NCBI GenBank assembly: GCA_023457495.1
Contig: JAEWLQ010000079.1
Span: 10,270 to 74,269 of the forward strand
Reading direction: 5' to 3'
DNA from: Pseudomonadota bacterium
Lineage (GTDB): Bacteria > Pseudomonadota > Gammaproteobacteria > Steroidobacterales > Steroidobacteraceae
DNA: 64,000 nt
The position numbers and the translations under genes are program-made. How positions within the stretch are numbered: the stretch's first letter is position 1; each line of letters opens with the position of its first letter. Of the stretch, positions 50,932 to 59,754 are shown piece after piece. The notes under the pieces are model-generated. The model did not search any database and was not told the DNA's origin. It saw nothing but the letters and a program-made list of their open reading frames with translations.

Positions 50932-52113
50932 TCAGGCGGGGCCGGGCAGGCTGAAGTAGAACGTCGCGCCCTGGTCCTGTTCGCCGTCGACCCACACCTT
51001 GCCGCCATGCCGTTCGACGATGCGCCGAACGATGGATAGGCCGACTCCGGTTCCTTCGAACTGGTCGGCCGTGTGCAGGCGCTGGAACACGCCAAACAAC
51101 TTGTTCATGTACTTCATGTTGAAGCCGACGCCGTTGTCCTTCACGAACACCACGAGCGTCGTGCCATCCATGCGATAGCCGACTTCGATGCGGGCCTTCT
51201 CGCGCTCGCGCGTGAACTTGATGGCGTTCGACAGTAGATTGACGAACACCTGCTGGACGAGCCCGGCATCGACCTGCCAGGTCGGCAGATCCGCGACCAC
51301 GAACTCGATGTCGCGGCCGGCGCGCTCCTGCACCATGCCGTCATAAACCTTGTGCGCGAGCTCGCCGAGCTTCACGGGCTGCTTGTTGAGCGGCTGGCGA
51401 TTGAGCTGCGACAGTCGCAGCAGGTCGGTGATCAGCCGATCCATGTGCAAGGCGCCGGCGTTCACGTTCGTCAGCAGGCGTTTGCCTTCATCGGAAAGAT
51501 TCTCGACGTGTTCCTTGAGCAGCGCCTGCGTGAACGTGGACACCGCGCGCAGCGGCGCGCGCAGGTCATGCGACACCGAGAACGAAAACGCCTCGAGCTC
51601 GCGATTGGCGATCTTCAATTCCTCGGTACGTTCGCGCACGTTCTGTTCGAGCCGTACCTTCTCGATGCGCAGCTGGCGCACCGACAGCGCACGTTCGAGA
51701 ACGGGCAGGGTGGTCGCGAGCTTGATCGGCTTCTGGATGTAATCGAGCGCCCCGGCCTTCATCGCCGCGATGGCGGTGTCGAGCGCGCCGTGCCCGGTCA
51801 TGATGATCGCGACCAGTGTCGGATCGATCAGCTGGGCGGACTTCATGAGATCGATGCCGTTGGTGCCGGGCATCTGCAGATCGGCGAGGAGCAGGTCGAA
51901 CGAACGTTCGCGCATCGCGGCCAGCGCTTCGGCTGGCGTCGTGAAACCGGATGTCTCGTAACCTTCGTATTCGAGGGTGTCGCACAGGGCGCGCATGGAC
52001 GCGGGTTCGTCGTCCACGATCAACAGCCGGAACTTGGGGGCGGGCTTTTGCTGCCCCTCCGCCGGGGTTTCGGAATCCCGCTTTGGCATACGTCGTCTAG
52101 TGTCCTCGATCAT
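50932..52113 (-). CDS. Receiver domain-histidine kinase hybrid
   Basis: 393 aa, no membrane segment. The receiver domain (about 28-145) has LLIVDDEP, the phospho-accepting Asp in LLLADLQMPG, and the Thr/Lys residues of IIMTGHG and YIQKP. A coiled coil (about 150-185) leads to the H-box SFSVSHDLRAPLRAV, then the ATPase domain with NLLSNAIKFT, VKDNGVGFN and GTGVGLSIV. ATG 52113 has GGAG 5 nt upstream. The receiver-first order resembles phytochrome-associated relay kinases. It is transcribed divergently from the receiver-GGDEF-EAL gene. Confidence 0.9.
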   Translation of the reverse strand: MIEDTRRRMPKRDSETPAEGQQKPAPKFRLLIVDDEPASMRALCDTLEYEGYETSGFTTPAEALAAMRERSFDLLLADLQMPGTNGIDLMKSAQLIDPTLVAIIMTGHGALDTAIAAMKAGALDYIQKPIKLATTLPVLERALSVRQLRIEKVRLEQNVRERTEELKIANRELEAFSFSVSHDLRAPLRAVSTFTQALLKEHVENLSDEGKRLLTNVNAGALHMDRLITDLLRLSQLNRQPLNKQPVKLGELAHKVYDGMVQERAGRDIEFVVADLPTWQVDAGLVQQVFVNLLSNAIKFTREREKARIEVGYRMDGTTLVVFVKDNGVGFNMKYMNKLFGVFQRLHTADQFEGTGVGLSIVRRIVERHGGKVWVDGEQDQGATFYFSLPGPA

Positions 52114-52338
52114 CCGTGCTCCGCAATGATGGAATACCTCCGGGCGGCTGCCCGTGCTCTTCGTCAATACATAAGTGTCCACCGGGGGTACCCTGATGGC
52201 CAAATCCCTAGGGTGTTGCCTGAGCTTTCTTGTCGGAACAATCTCACAAACGAATACAACTCGCGGGATTGTGAGGCGATTCCAGCTTGACCTCGGGGCC
52301 CTTTCGGCCCTAACTAGTGCGAGGGGAGGAAAGGACAC

Positions 52339-54984
52339 ATGCAGTCCGTCCGGTTGATCCTCGTTGAAGACATGCCGATGGAGGCCGAGATTGCGGTCCG
52401 CCACCTCGAGGCGGGCGGTTTCTCGTGCCAGTGGTCGCGCGTGGATTCCGAGGCGGGGCTCAAGGAAGCCCTCGAGGCGGGCCGGCCTGACTTGATCCTG
52501 TCGGATTTCACGCTGCCCGGATTCGACGGCCTCACCGCGCTGGAGATGGCGCAGGCCAAGATGCCGGACGTCCCGTTCATCTTCCTCTCCGGCACCATCG
52601 GCGAAGAACGCGCAATCGACGCATTGCAGCGCGGCGCGGTCGACTACGTGCTCAAGACCAATCTCGAGCGGCTCGCACCCGCCGTCCGGCGCGCGCTCAG
52701 CGAGGCCCAGTCGCACCGCCAGCAACGCGCCCTCGAGGAGCAGCTGCGCGACATCGTGGCGACCTCGCAGGACTGGATCTGGGAGCACGATCGCGAGGGA
52801 CGCTTCACGTTCTGCAGCGAATCGGTGCGCCAGATCCTGGGTTATCACCCCGCGGACCTCCTGGGCACGAACGCCTCGCAATTCGTGCACCCCGAGGATC
52901 TCGCGGCGCTCGACTTCGCGATGCACACGCTCGGGCCCAACCAGCGCACCGCGAGCAACCTGCAGGCGCGCTGGCGGCATCGCAACGGCAGCTATCGCTG
53001 GCTCGAGCGGAACATGCTCGCACTGCTCGATGAATCGGGACACGTGAGCGGCTATCGCGGCAGCGAACGCGACTTCACGGAGCGGCGCCGCCAGGAAAAA
53101 CACATCAGCCGTCTCACGCGCGTGCTCAAGATGCTTTCGGGCGTGAACAGCGCGATGGTGCGCATCCGCCAGCGCAGCGAGATCCTGGTCGAGGCCTGCC
53201 GGCTGGCGACCACCGCGGGTGGTTATGCGAGCGCGATGGTCGCGCTGATCGAGCCCGGCACGCACAGCGCGCGACCGGCCGCCTGGTCGGGCAGCATCGA
53301 CAACCAGACCGCGCAGCAGATGACGTTCAGCATCGCCGAGCAGGCGAAGGACGACACGAGCGTGATCGGCCGTGTGCTACGCACCGCCGCGCCGCTCATC
53401 TGCAACGACCTGCACAGCCTCGAAATGCCGCTCGCGGCACGCGCGCCGCTGCTGGACTCCGGTTTCCGCAGCGTGGTCGCCTATCCACTCATCGTCGACG
53501 GCACGCCGGTCGGCGCGCTGATGCTGACCTCGTTCGACGTCGGCGCGGTGGGCGACGAGGAATCGCGCATGCTGCGCGAGCTGGTCGCCAATCTCTCGTT
53601 CGCGCTGCAGTACCTGCACAAGGAAGACGAGGTCCGTTTCCTCTCGTACTTCGATCCGCTCACGGGTCTCGCGAAGCGCGGCCTGTTCTGCGAGCGGCTG
53701 GTGCGTTCGCTCGAGCCGCGCATCGGCCGGCGCGGCACGCCGGCGGTCGCGGTGCTCGACATCGAACACCTGTCCTCGTTGAACGACTCCTTCGGGCGCC
53801 ACGCCGGCGACCTGCTGCTGCAGCAGGTGGCGGACCGGCTCAAGCGCCACATGGACTCCACCGAACTACTCGCGCACTTCGGCGGTGGCACGTTCGGACT
53901 CATCATGGAAGCGGACGGCGACGAAGACGAGGCGGTGCACTGGTTGCAGGAGCAGGTGGCCGAAGTCTTCCGCGCACCGTTCACGGTCGATGGGCGCGGC
54001 ATCCCGGTCGACGTGAAGTGCGGCTTCGCGCGTTATCCCGACAACGGCCACGACGCGAATGCGCTGGTGCAGAACGCCGAGGCGGCGCTGAGGAGCGCGA
54101 AGAGCACGGGTGAGAAGTACCTGCCGCATCGGCTGGAGCTGTCCTCGGCGGTGGTCTCGCGCATGACGATGGAGCACCGGCTGCGCGGCGCCGTGGACCG
54201 GCAGGAATTCGAGCTGCACTACCAGCCGAAGGTCGACATCAAGACGAAGCAGGTGCGTGGGCTCGAGGCACTGGTCCGCTGGCGCGATCCGGATGCGGGG
54301 CTCGTGATGCCGGGCGTGTTCCTGCCCTTGCTCGAATCGAGCGGCTTGATCGTGTCACTCGGCGACTGGATCCTGCGCCAGGCCGCATCCGACCTGCGCC
54401 GCTGGCAGGGCGCGGGTATCACGCCAGGCCGCATCGCCGTCAACATCTCGCCGGTGCAATTGAAGCGGCGCACCTTCGCCGATCACCTGCTGGATCTCGT
54501 CGGCGAGTGGCGCAGTGACAACGTCGGCATCGACATCGAGATCACCGAAGGCGTCCTGATCGACGACGTGAGCTCGGCGGTGTCACAGCTGCGCCTGCTG
54601 CGCCGGGCGGGCATCCGCGTCGCCATCGACGATTTCGGCACGGGTTATTCCTCGTTGAGCCGGCTCGCGGAGCTCCCCGTCGACATGCTCAAGATCGACC
54701 GCACGTTCGTGAACGTGCTGACCGGCAGCGGCACCGGCCGCACCGTCGCGCAGACGATCATCGCGCTCGGCAAGGCCTTCAACATGACGACGATCGCCGA
54801 GGGTGTCGAAACACCCGAGCAACTCGAAATGCTCGCGAACCTCGGCTGCGATCAGTCGCAGGGGTACCTGCACAGCCGGCCTCTGCCCGTGGCCGATCTC
54901 GAACCGCTGCTGAAGAACGGCGGTCTGCGCACGCGGAGCAAGTCGCCGAACCTCGACCTAACGGCCCAAATGCGCGGCGGTTGA
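52339..54984 (+). CDS. Receiver-PAS-GAF-GGDEF-EAL protein, predicted c-di-GMP phosphodiesterase
   Basis: 881 aa. Receiver (about 1-120, Asp in LILSDFTLPG), PAS (about 130-250), GAF (about 265-415), GGDEF (about 425-590) and EAL (about 605-865). The GGDEF signature reads HFGGGTFGLI, lacking the acidic residues, so cyclase activity is unlikely. The EAL domain is intact: EALVRW, the ITEG segment (IEITEGVL), DDFGTGYSSL and KIDRTFV. It should therefore degrade c-di-GMP, with the GGDEF perhaps binding GTP as a regulator. GGAGG precedes ATG 52339. Divergent partner: the receiver-kinase at 50932. Confidence 0.92.
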   Translation: MQSVRLILVEDMPMEAEIAVRHLEAGGFSCQWSRVDSEAGLKEALEAGRPDLILSDFTLPGFDGLTALEMAQAKMPDVPFIFLSGTIGEERAIDALQRGAVDYVLKTNLERLAPAVRRALSEAQSHRQQRALEEQLRDIVATSQDWIWEHDREGRFTFCSESVRQILGYHPADLLGTNASQFVHPEDLAALDFAMHTLGPNQRTASNLQARWRHRNGSYRWLERNMLALLDESGHVSGYRGSERDFTERRRQEKHISRLTRVLKMLSGVNSAMVRIRQRSEILVEACRLATTAGGYASAMVALIEPGTHSARPAAWSGSIDNQTAQQMTFSIAEQAKDDTSVIGRVLRTAAPLICNDLHSLEMPLAARAPLLDSGFRSVVAYPLIVDGTPVGALMLTSFDVGAVGDEESRMLRELVANLSFALQYLHKEDEVRFLSYFDPLTGLAKRGLFCERLVRSLEPRIGRRGTPAVAVLDIEHLSSLNDSFGRHAGDLLLQQVADRLKRHMDSTELLAHFGGGTFGLIMEADGDEDEAVHWLQEQVAEVFRAPFTVDGRGIPVDVKCGFARYPDNGHDANALVQNAEAALRSAKSTGEKYLPHRLELSSAVVSRMTMEHRLRGAVDRQEFELHYQPKVDIKTKQVRGLEALVRWRDPDAGLVMPGVFLPLLESSGLIVSLGDWILRQAASDLRRWQGAGITPGRIAVNISPVQLKRRTFADHLLDLVGEWRSDNVGIDIEITEGVLIDDVSSAVSQLRLLRRAGIRVAIDDFGTGYSSLSRLAELPVDMLKIDRTFVNVLTGSGTGRTVAQTIIALGKAFNMTTIAEGVETPEQLEMLANLGCDQSQGYLHSRPLPVADLEPLLKNGGLRTRSKSPNLDLTAQMRGG

Positions 54985-55049
54985 CACGCGAGCGATAACT
55001 TTTCCCGGAACGCGAAGGGGTCTGTCTGATCTACACTTGGGCGCGTCGA

Positions 55050-56363
55050 GTGCGCTCTTTTTCGGATCGGATAACGACTTTGCTCAAACAAATACCTCGC
55101 GTACGCCTCGCATGGCTGATCGCAATCGTCCTGCTCGTATCACTCGGTCTCTGGCGCTGCACTTCCGGCGGCGATGACGCGCCGGGATTCCAGACCGCCG
55201 CCGTCGAGCGCGGCAACATCATCTCCCGTGTCAGCACGTCGGGCAGTCTGCAGGCCGTCGTCACCGTCGACGTCGGCAGCCAGGTGTCGGGGCGAGTCCA
55301 GGAGCTGTTCGCGGACTTCAATTCGAAAGTGAAGAAGGGCGAGAAGATCGCGAAGATCGACCCGTCGTTGTTCCAGGCCGCGGTCGTGCAGGCCGAGGCG
55401 AACGTCACCGCGGCGCGCGCCAATGTGGCGCGGCTCGAGGTCACCGCCGAGGACGCCGAACGCCAGGCGAAGCGCGCGACCGAAGTCTACGAGCAGCGCC
55501 TCATCTCCGAGACCGAGCGCGACACCGCGGTCTCGAACGCGCGCGCCGCGCGTGCCTCGGTCGACCAGGCGAAGGGTCAGCTCGCGCAGTCGCGGGCCTC
55601 CCTCGAGCAGGCGCGCACGAATCTGCGTTACACCGACATCGTTTCGCCCACCGACGGCGTCGTGATCTCGCGCGCGGTCAACGTGGGTCAGACCGTCGCG
55701 GCCTCGTTGCAGGCGCCCGTGATCTTCACCATCGCGCAGGATCTGCGCGCGATGGAAGTCCACACCAACGTCGCCGAATCCGACATCGGGCGGTTGCAGC
55801 CCGGCATGCCGGTGACGTTCACCGTCGATGCGTATCCGGGCGAGCCGTTCCGCGGAAAGATCCGCGACATCCGCAATGCGCCGCAGGTGGTGCAGAACGT
55901 CGTGACCTACGACGCGGTGATCGACGTGGCGAACGAGGAACTCAAGCTCAAGCCCGGCATGACCGCCACCGTGAGCGTGATCACCGATCGGCGTGATGAC
56001 GTGCTCAGCGTGCCCAACGCGGCATTCCGCTTCCGTCCCGAAGCCTTCGGCCCCGGGATGGGGGGTCAGCGTCCGGGTGCCGGTGCCGCGAACGCGGGTG
56101 CGGGCAACCGCGAGCGTCGTGAGCGCGGGCCGGAAGGCGGAATTGCTCCGGCCGCGGCGGCGACCCGCACTGTCTATGTCGAAGTGAACGGCAAGCCGCA
56201 ACCGCGGCAGGTCACGGCGGGCATCACGGATGGCCGCGTGACCGAGATAACCGGCGGCGAGCTCAAGGAAGGCGAGCAGGTCATCGTCTCGGTCGCAGGC
56301 GCGAACCCCGGGCAGCAACGCGGGCCGGGCGGCCAGCGCGGCGGCGGCTTCAGGATCCTCTAG
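55050..56363 (+). CDS. MacA-type periplasmic adaptor of an ABC exporter
   Basis: 437 aa, GTG start 55050 (TTG 55080 is an alternative). An N-terminal transmembrane helix (about 21-37) is followed by a biotinyl-lipoyl half (SQVSGRVQELFADFNSKVKK), a long alpha-hairpin (about 100-190), the second lipoyl half (YTDIVSPTDGVVISRAVNVG), a beta-barrel and a C-terminal domain with a Gly/Arg-rich insert (about 330-370). These features define RND/MFP adaptors of MacAB exporters. ATPase and permease genes follow in the same operon. Confidence 0.9.
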   Translation: MRSFSDRITTLLKQIPRVRLAWLIAIVLLVSLGLWRCTSGGDDAPGFQTAAVERGNIISRVSTSGSLQAVVTVDVGSQVSGRVQELFADFNSKVKKGEKIAKIDPSLFQAAVVQAEANVTAARANVARLEVTAEDAERQAKRATEVYEQRLISETERDTAVSNARAARASVDQAKGQLAQSRASLEQARTNLRYTDIVSPTDGVVISRAVNVGQTVAASLQAPVIFTIAQDLRAMEVHTNVAESDIGRLQPGMPVTFTVDAYPGEPFRGKIRDIRNAPQVVQNVVTYDAVIDVANEELKLKPGMTATVSVITDRRDDVLSVPNAAFRFRPEAFGPGMGGQRPGAGAANAGAGNRERRERGPEGGIAPAAAATRTVYVEVNGKPQPRQVTAGITDGRVTEITGGELKEGEQVIVSVAGANPGQQRGPGGQRGGGFRIL

Positions 56364-56369
56364 TCCGTC

Positions 56370-57074
56370 ATGGCACTCATCGAGCTGCGCAATCTGGCGA
56401 AGGTCTACCAGTCGGGCGACACCGAATTCGCCGCGTTGCACGACGTCAACCTCGACATCGATCGCGGCGAATTCGTCGCGATCTCCGGATCGTCGGGCTC
56501 GGGCAAGTCGACGCTGATGAACATCCTCGGTTGTCTCGATTCGCCCACGCGCGGCAGCTACCGGCTCGCGGACCGTGACGTCGCGCAGCTGTCGCGCATC
56601 GATCTCGCGCGCGTGCGCAACGAGTTCATCGGATTCGTGTTCCAGAACTTCAATCTGCTGCGGCGAACTACCGCGGCGGAAAACGTCGAGTTGCCGCTGA
56701 TCTACGCGAAGGTGCCGCCCGCCGAGCGGCACAAGCGCGCGAAGGAAGCGCTGGATCGGGTCGGCCTCGGACATCGACATGGCCATCATCCCTCGCAGCT
56801 CTCGGGTGGACAGCAGCAACGCGTGGCGATCGCGCGCGCGCTCGTCACGCGTCCGCCGTTGATCCTCGCGGACGAACCCACGGGCAATCTTGATTCGGCC
56901 ACCAGCGTCGACATCATGAAACTGCTGACGGAGCTGCAGGCCTCCGGCATCACGATCGTGTTCGTCACGCACGAACCGGACATCGCCGCCTACGCGGCGC
57001 GCAAACTGCTGCTCAAGGACGGCGCGATCATCAGCGACGTGCGCCAGCAGCCCTTGCTGCAGGAGGCCTCATGA
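56370..57074 (+). CDS. ABC transporter ATP-binding protein, MacB/LolD type
   Basis: 234 aa. Walker A GSSGSGKST (about 40-48), Q-loop FVFQNFNLL, signature LSGGQQQR, Walker B LILADEPTGNLDS, H-loop FVTHEPD. The MacB/LolD subfamily shows in ELRNLAKVYQSGDTEFAALH. Here the ATPase is a separate protein, whereas E. coli MacB is fused to its permease. It starts 6 nt after the adaptor gene and overlaps the permease by 4 nt. Confidence 0.94.
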   Translation: MALIELRNLAKVYQSGDTEFAALHDVNLDIDRGEFVAISGSSGSGKSTLMNILGCLDSPTRGSYRLADRDVAQLSRIDLARVRNEFIGFVFQNFNLLRRTTAAENVELPLIYAKVPPAERHKRAKEALDRVGLGHRHGHHPSQLSGGQQQRVAIARALVTRPPLILADEPTGNLDSATSVDIMKLLTELQASGITIVFVTHEPDIAAYAARKLLLKDGAIISDVRQQPLLQEAS

Positions 57075-58303
57075 TTTCGGCTGGCGAAACCCTGCGGCTC
57101 GCGGGCCGCGCGCTGCAACGGAACAAGATGCGCTCGTTCCTCACCGCGCTCGGCATCATCATCGGCGTGGCCGCGGTCATCTGCATGGTGTCGATCGGCG
57201 AGGGCGCGAAGTCGCGCATCCAGACTTCGATCGAAGGCGCGGGCACCAACGTCGTGATGTTGTTCTCGGGCTCGAGCTCCGGTCCCGGTGGGCGCGGCGG
57301 CTTCGGCTCGCAGCCGACGATCACCTGGGAAGACCTGCGCGCGATCCAGACCGAACTGCCCTCGGTGCTCGCGGCCGCGCCGCAGATGAACGCCAGCCAG
57401 CCGGTGATTTCGGAAACGAACACGTGGAATACGCAGGTGTCGGGCACGACGCCCGAATGGTTCACGATCCGCAACTGGCCGGTGGAAAGTGGCCAGCCGC
57501 TCTCGGCTTCCGACCAGGCGGGCGCCGCGAAGAACGCGGTGATCGGCAAGACCGCCGCGGAGAATCTCTTCGGACCCGGCGTGGATCCGGTCGGCCAGGT
57601 CGTGCGCATCCGCGATGCGCCGTTCACGATCATCGGCGTGCTCGCGCCGAAGGGTCAGAACGGCATGGGCCAGGACCAGGACGACGTGATCATCATTCCG
57701 TTGTCCGCGTTCCAGACGCGCATGCAGCGCGGGCTCGGCAAGTTCGTCCCGGGTCGCATCTTCGTGAGCGCGGTCTCGGCGGACGCGATCCCGCGCGCCC
57801 GCGCGGAGATCGGCGCGTTGTTGCGTGAGCGTCACCGGCTCGGTCCCGACGACGAGGACGATTTCTCCACCAGCAGCATGGCGGAGATGACCAGCATGCT
57901 GACCTCGACCACGCAGACCATGACGACGCTGCTGGCGTCGATCGCGCTCGTGTCGCTGATCGTCGGTGGCATCGGTGTCATGAACATCATGCTGGTGTCG
58001 GTGACGGAGCGGACACGCGAGATCGGCATCCGCATGGCGGTCGGCGCGCAACCCGCGGACATCATGGCGCAGTTCCTGATCGAGGCGCTGGCGCTGGCCG
58101 CGATCGGCGGGGCGATCGGCGTACTCCTGGGGATTGGAATAGGACAATTGCTGGCCGCGAAATTCGGCTGGTCGATGGTGACGCGGACCGACATCGTGGT
58201 CATCGCGCTCGCGGTGAGCGCGGGCGTGGGTGTGGCGTTCGGGCTCTATCCGGCGCGCAAGGCGTCGCGCCTCGATCCCATCGAAGCGCTGCGTTACGAG
58301 TAG
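57071..58303 (+). CDS. ABC transporter permease, MacB/FtsX type
   Basis: 410 aa. One N-terminal transmembrane helix (about 20-43), a large periplasmic domain (MacB_PCD, about 45-270), then three C-terminal helices. The FtsX core begins at SLIVGGIGVMNIMLVSVTER and continues TREIGIRMAVGAQ. Together with the adaptor and ATPase it would export a peptide, siderophore, lipid or toxin; the substrate is unknown. No outer-membrane TolC-like gene lies nearby. Confidence 0.93.
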   Translation: MISAGETLRLAGRALQRNKMRSFLTALGIIIGVAAVICMVSIGEGAKSRIQTSIEGAGTNVVMLFSGSSSGPGGRGGFGSQPTITWEDLRAIQTELPSVLAAAPQMNASQPVISETNTWNTQVSGTTPEWFTIRNWPVESGQPLSASDQAGAAKNAVIGKTAAENLFGPGVDPVGQVVRIRDAPFTIIGVLAPKGQNGMGQDQDDVIIIPLSAFQTRMQRGLGKFVPGRIFVSAVSADAIPRARAEIGALLRERHRLGPDDEDDFSTSSMAEMTSMLTSTTQTMTTLLASIALVSLIVGGIGVMNIMLVSVTERTREIGIRMAVGAQPADIMAQFLIEALALAAIGGAIGVLLGIGIGQLLAAKFGWSMVTRTDIVVIALAVSAGVGVAFGLYPARKASRLDPIEALRYE

Positions 58304-58395
58304 TCCGACGGAATAACGGATATTCGCGGGAGACTTCCGCGCGGCACGGCGAATATACTCGGCCGTTCCTTCCAGTTACTCGCGGACTCGATGAC

Positions 58396-59754
58396 ATGAA
58401 GATCACTCGCCGAAACCTCGTGCGCGGCGCCGCCCTGGGCGCGCTCGCGGCTCCTCTGATCATTCCCTCGCGCGTGTGGGGCGCGAACAGTCGCATTCGC
58501 GTGGGCCAGATCGGCTGCGGACGCATCGCGCTCAGCCACGACATGCCGGGTGTCATGAAATCCGGGCTCGCGGATTTCGTCGCGGTCTGCGACGTGGACA
58601 CGAACCGCATCACGGATGGCGTCAAGAAGGCAGCGGAGTCGTACACCGACCGCGGCATCGGCGTGCCGAAGATCGATACCTATCAGAACTATCGCGAAAT
58701 GATCGGCCGGCGCGACATCGACGCGATCGTCATCAGCACGCCCGACCATTGGCACGCGGAGGTCGCGCTCGCGGCGGTGAACGCGGGCAAGGACGTGTAC
58801 CTGCAGAAGCCGTTCACGATGACGCACGCTGAAGGCGTGATCCTGCGTGACGCGGTGCGCCGCAAGGGCCGCATCCTGCAAGTAGGTAGTCAGCAGCGTT
58901 CGTGGGAACAGTTCCGCCGCGCCGCCGAGCTCGTGCGCTCGGGGCGTGTGGGCCAGGTGCGCAGCGTCGAGATCGGGTTGCCGACCGACCCGACCGCGCC
59001 GAACGCGGCGCCGGAGGCGGTCCCCGCGAATCTCGACTTCGGCCAGTGGTTAGGCCCGACGCCGTTCGCTTACTACACCGAAATGCGCGTGCATCCGCGC
59101 GGCGACTACAGCCGGCCGGGCTGGCTGCGCAACGACGCGTATTGCCTCGGCATGATCACGGGCTGGGGCTCGCATCACTACGACACGATGCACTGGGCGC
59201 TCGACTGCGAACACACGGGGCCGACGAAGGTCTCGGGCCGCGGCGAGTTCCCGGATCCGTCCAGCATCTGGAACGTGCATGGCGCCTACGACGTCACGCT
59301 GGCGTATCCGAAGGGTGTCACGGTGCACGTCTCGGACAAGAATCCGAACGGGCTCAAGTTCATCGGTGATGAAGGCTGGATCTGGGTGTCGCGTGGCGAA
59401 GGCGCGGCGACCTCGAGCGATCCGACGGCCGGGCAGAAGGCGCCGCCGCCGCTCGATGCCAGCGATCCGAAGCTGCTCGACGAGAAGGGACTGTCGGTGC
59501 GCCTGCCGGTGAGCAAGTCGCATCACAAGAACTGGCTCGACAGCATGCATTCGCGCAAGCCGCCGCTCGCGCCCGCGGATGTCGCGCATCGCAGCAACAC
59601 GGCGTGCATCGTGAGCTGGATCGCGATGAAACTTGGCCGGCCGCTCGAGTGGGATCCGAAGGCGGAGAAGTTCAAGAACGATGCCGAGGCGAACGCCATG
59701 CTGACGCGCCCGGAGCGCGGTCCCTACGGCGCGCTGCGGATGGCGAGGGCGTGA
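58396..59754 (+). CDS. Tat-exported Gfo/Idh/MocA family oxidoreductase
   Basis: 452 aa. A twin-arginine signal (TRRNLVRGAALGALAAPLII, about 4-23) predicts folded export. The Rossmann domain starts RIRVGQIGCGRIA, and the family motif near the domain end reads YLQKPFTMT instead of EKP. The C-terminal half contains WLRNDAYCLGMITGWGSHHY, the substrate-site region of secreted members. Probably a periplasmic sugar oxidoreductase with tightly bound cofactor. Its stop overlaps the next gene's start (TGATG), so the two oxidoreductases are coupled. Confidence 0.9.
   Translation: MKITRRNLVRGAALGALAAPLIIPSRVWGANSRIRVGQIGCGRIALSHDMPGVMKSGLADFVAVCDVDTNRITDGVKKAAESYTDRGIGVPKIDTYQNYREMIGRRDIDAIVISTPDHWHAEVALAAVNAGKDVYLQKPFTMTHAEGVILRDAVRRKGRILQVGSQQRSWEQFRRAAELVRSGRVGQVRSVEIGLPTDPTAPNAAPEAVPANLDFGQWLGPTPFAYYTEMRVHPRGDYSRPGWLRNDAYCLGMITGWGSHHYDTMHWALDCEHTGPTKVSGRGEFPDPSSIWNVHGAYDVTLAYPKGVTVHVSDKNPNGLKFIGDEGWIWVSRGEGAATSSDPTAGQKAPPPLDASDPKLLDEKGLSVRLPVSKSHHKNWLDSMHSRKPPLAPADVAHRSNTACIVSWIAMKLGRPLEWDPKAEKFKNDAEANAMLTRPERGPYGALRMARA

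Noticed and set aside
52114..53265. Upstream extension of the receiver-kinase frame on the minus strand
   Set aside because: It is antisense to the receiver-PAS-GAF-GGDEF-EAL gene, while ATG 52113 has a good ribosome-binding site and precedes the receiver domain.
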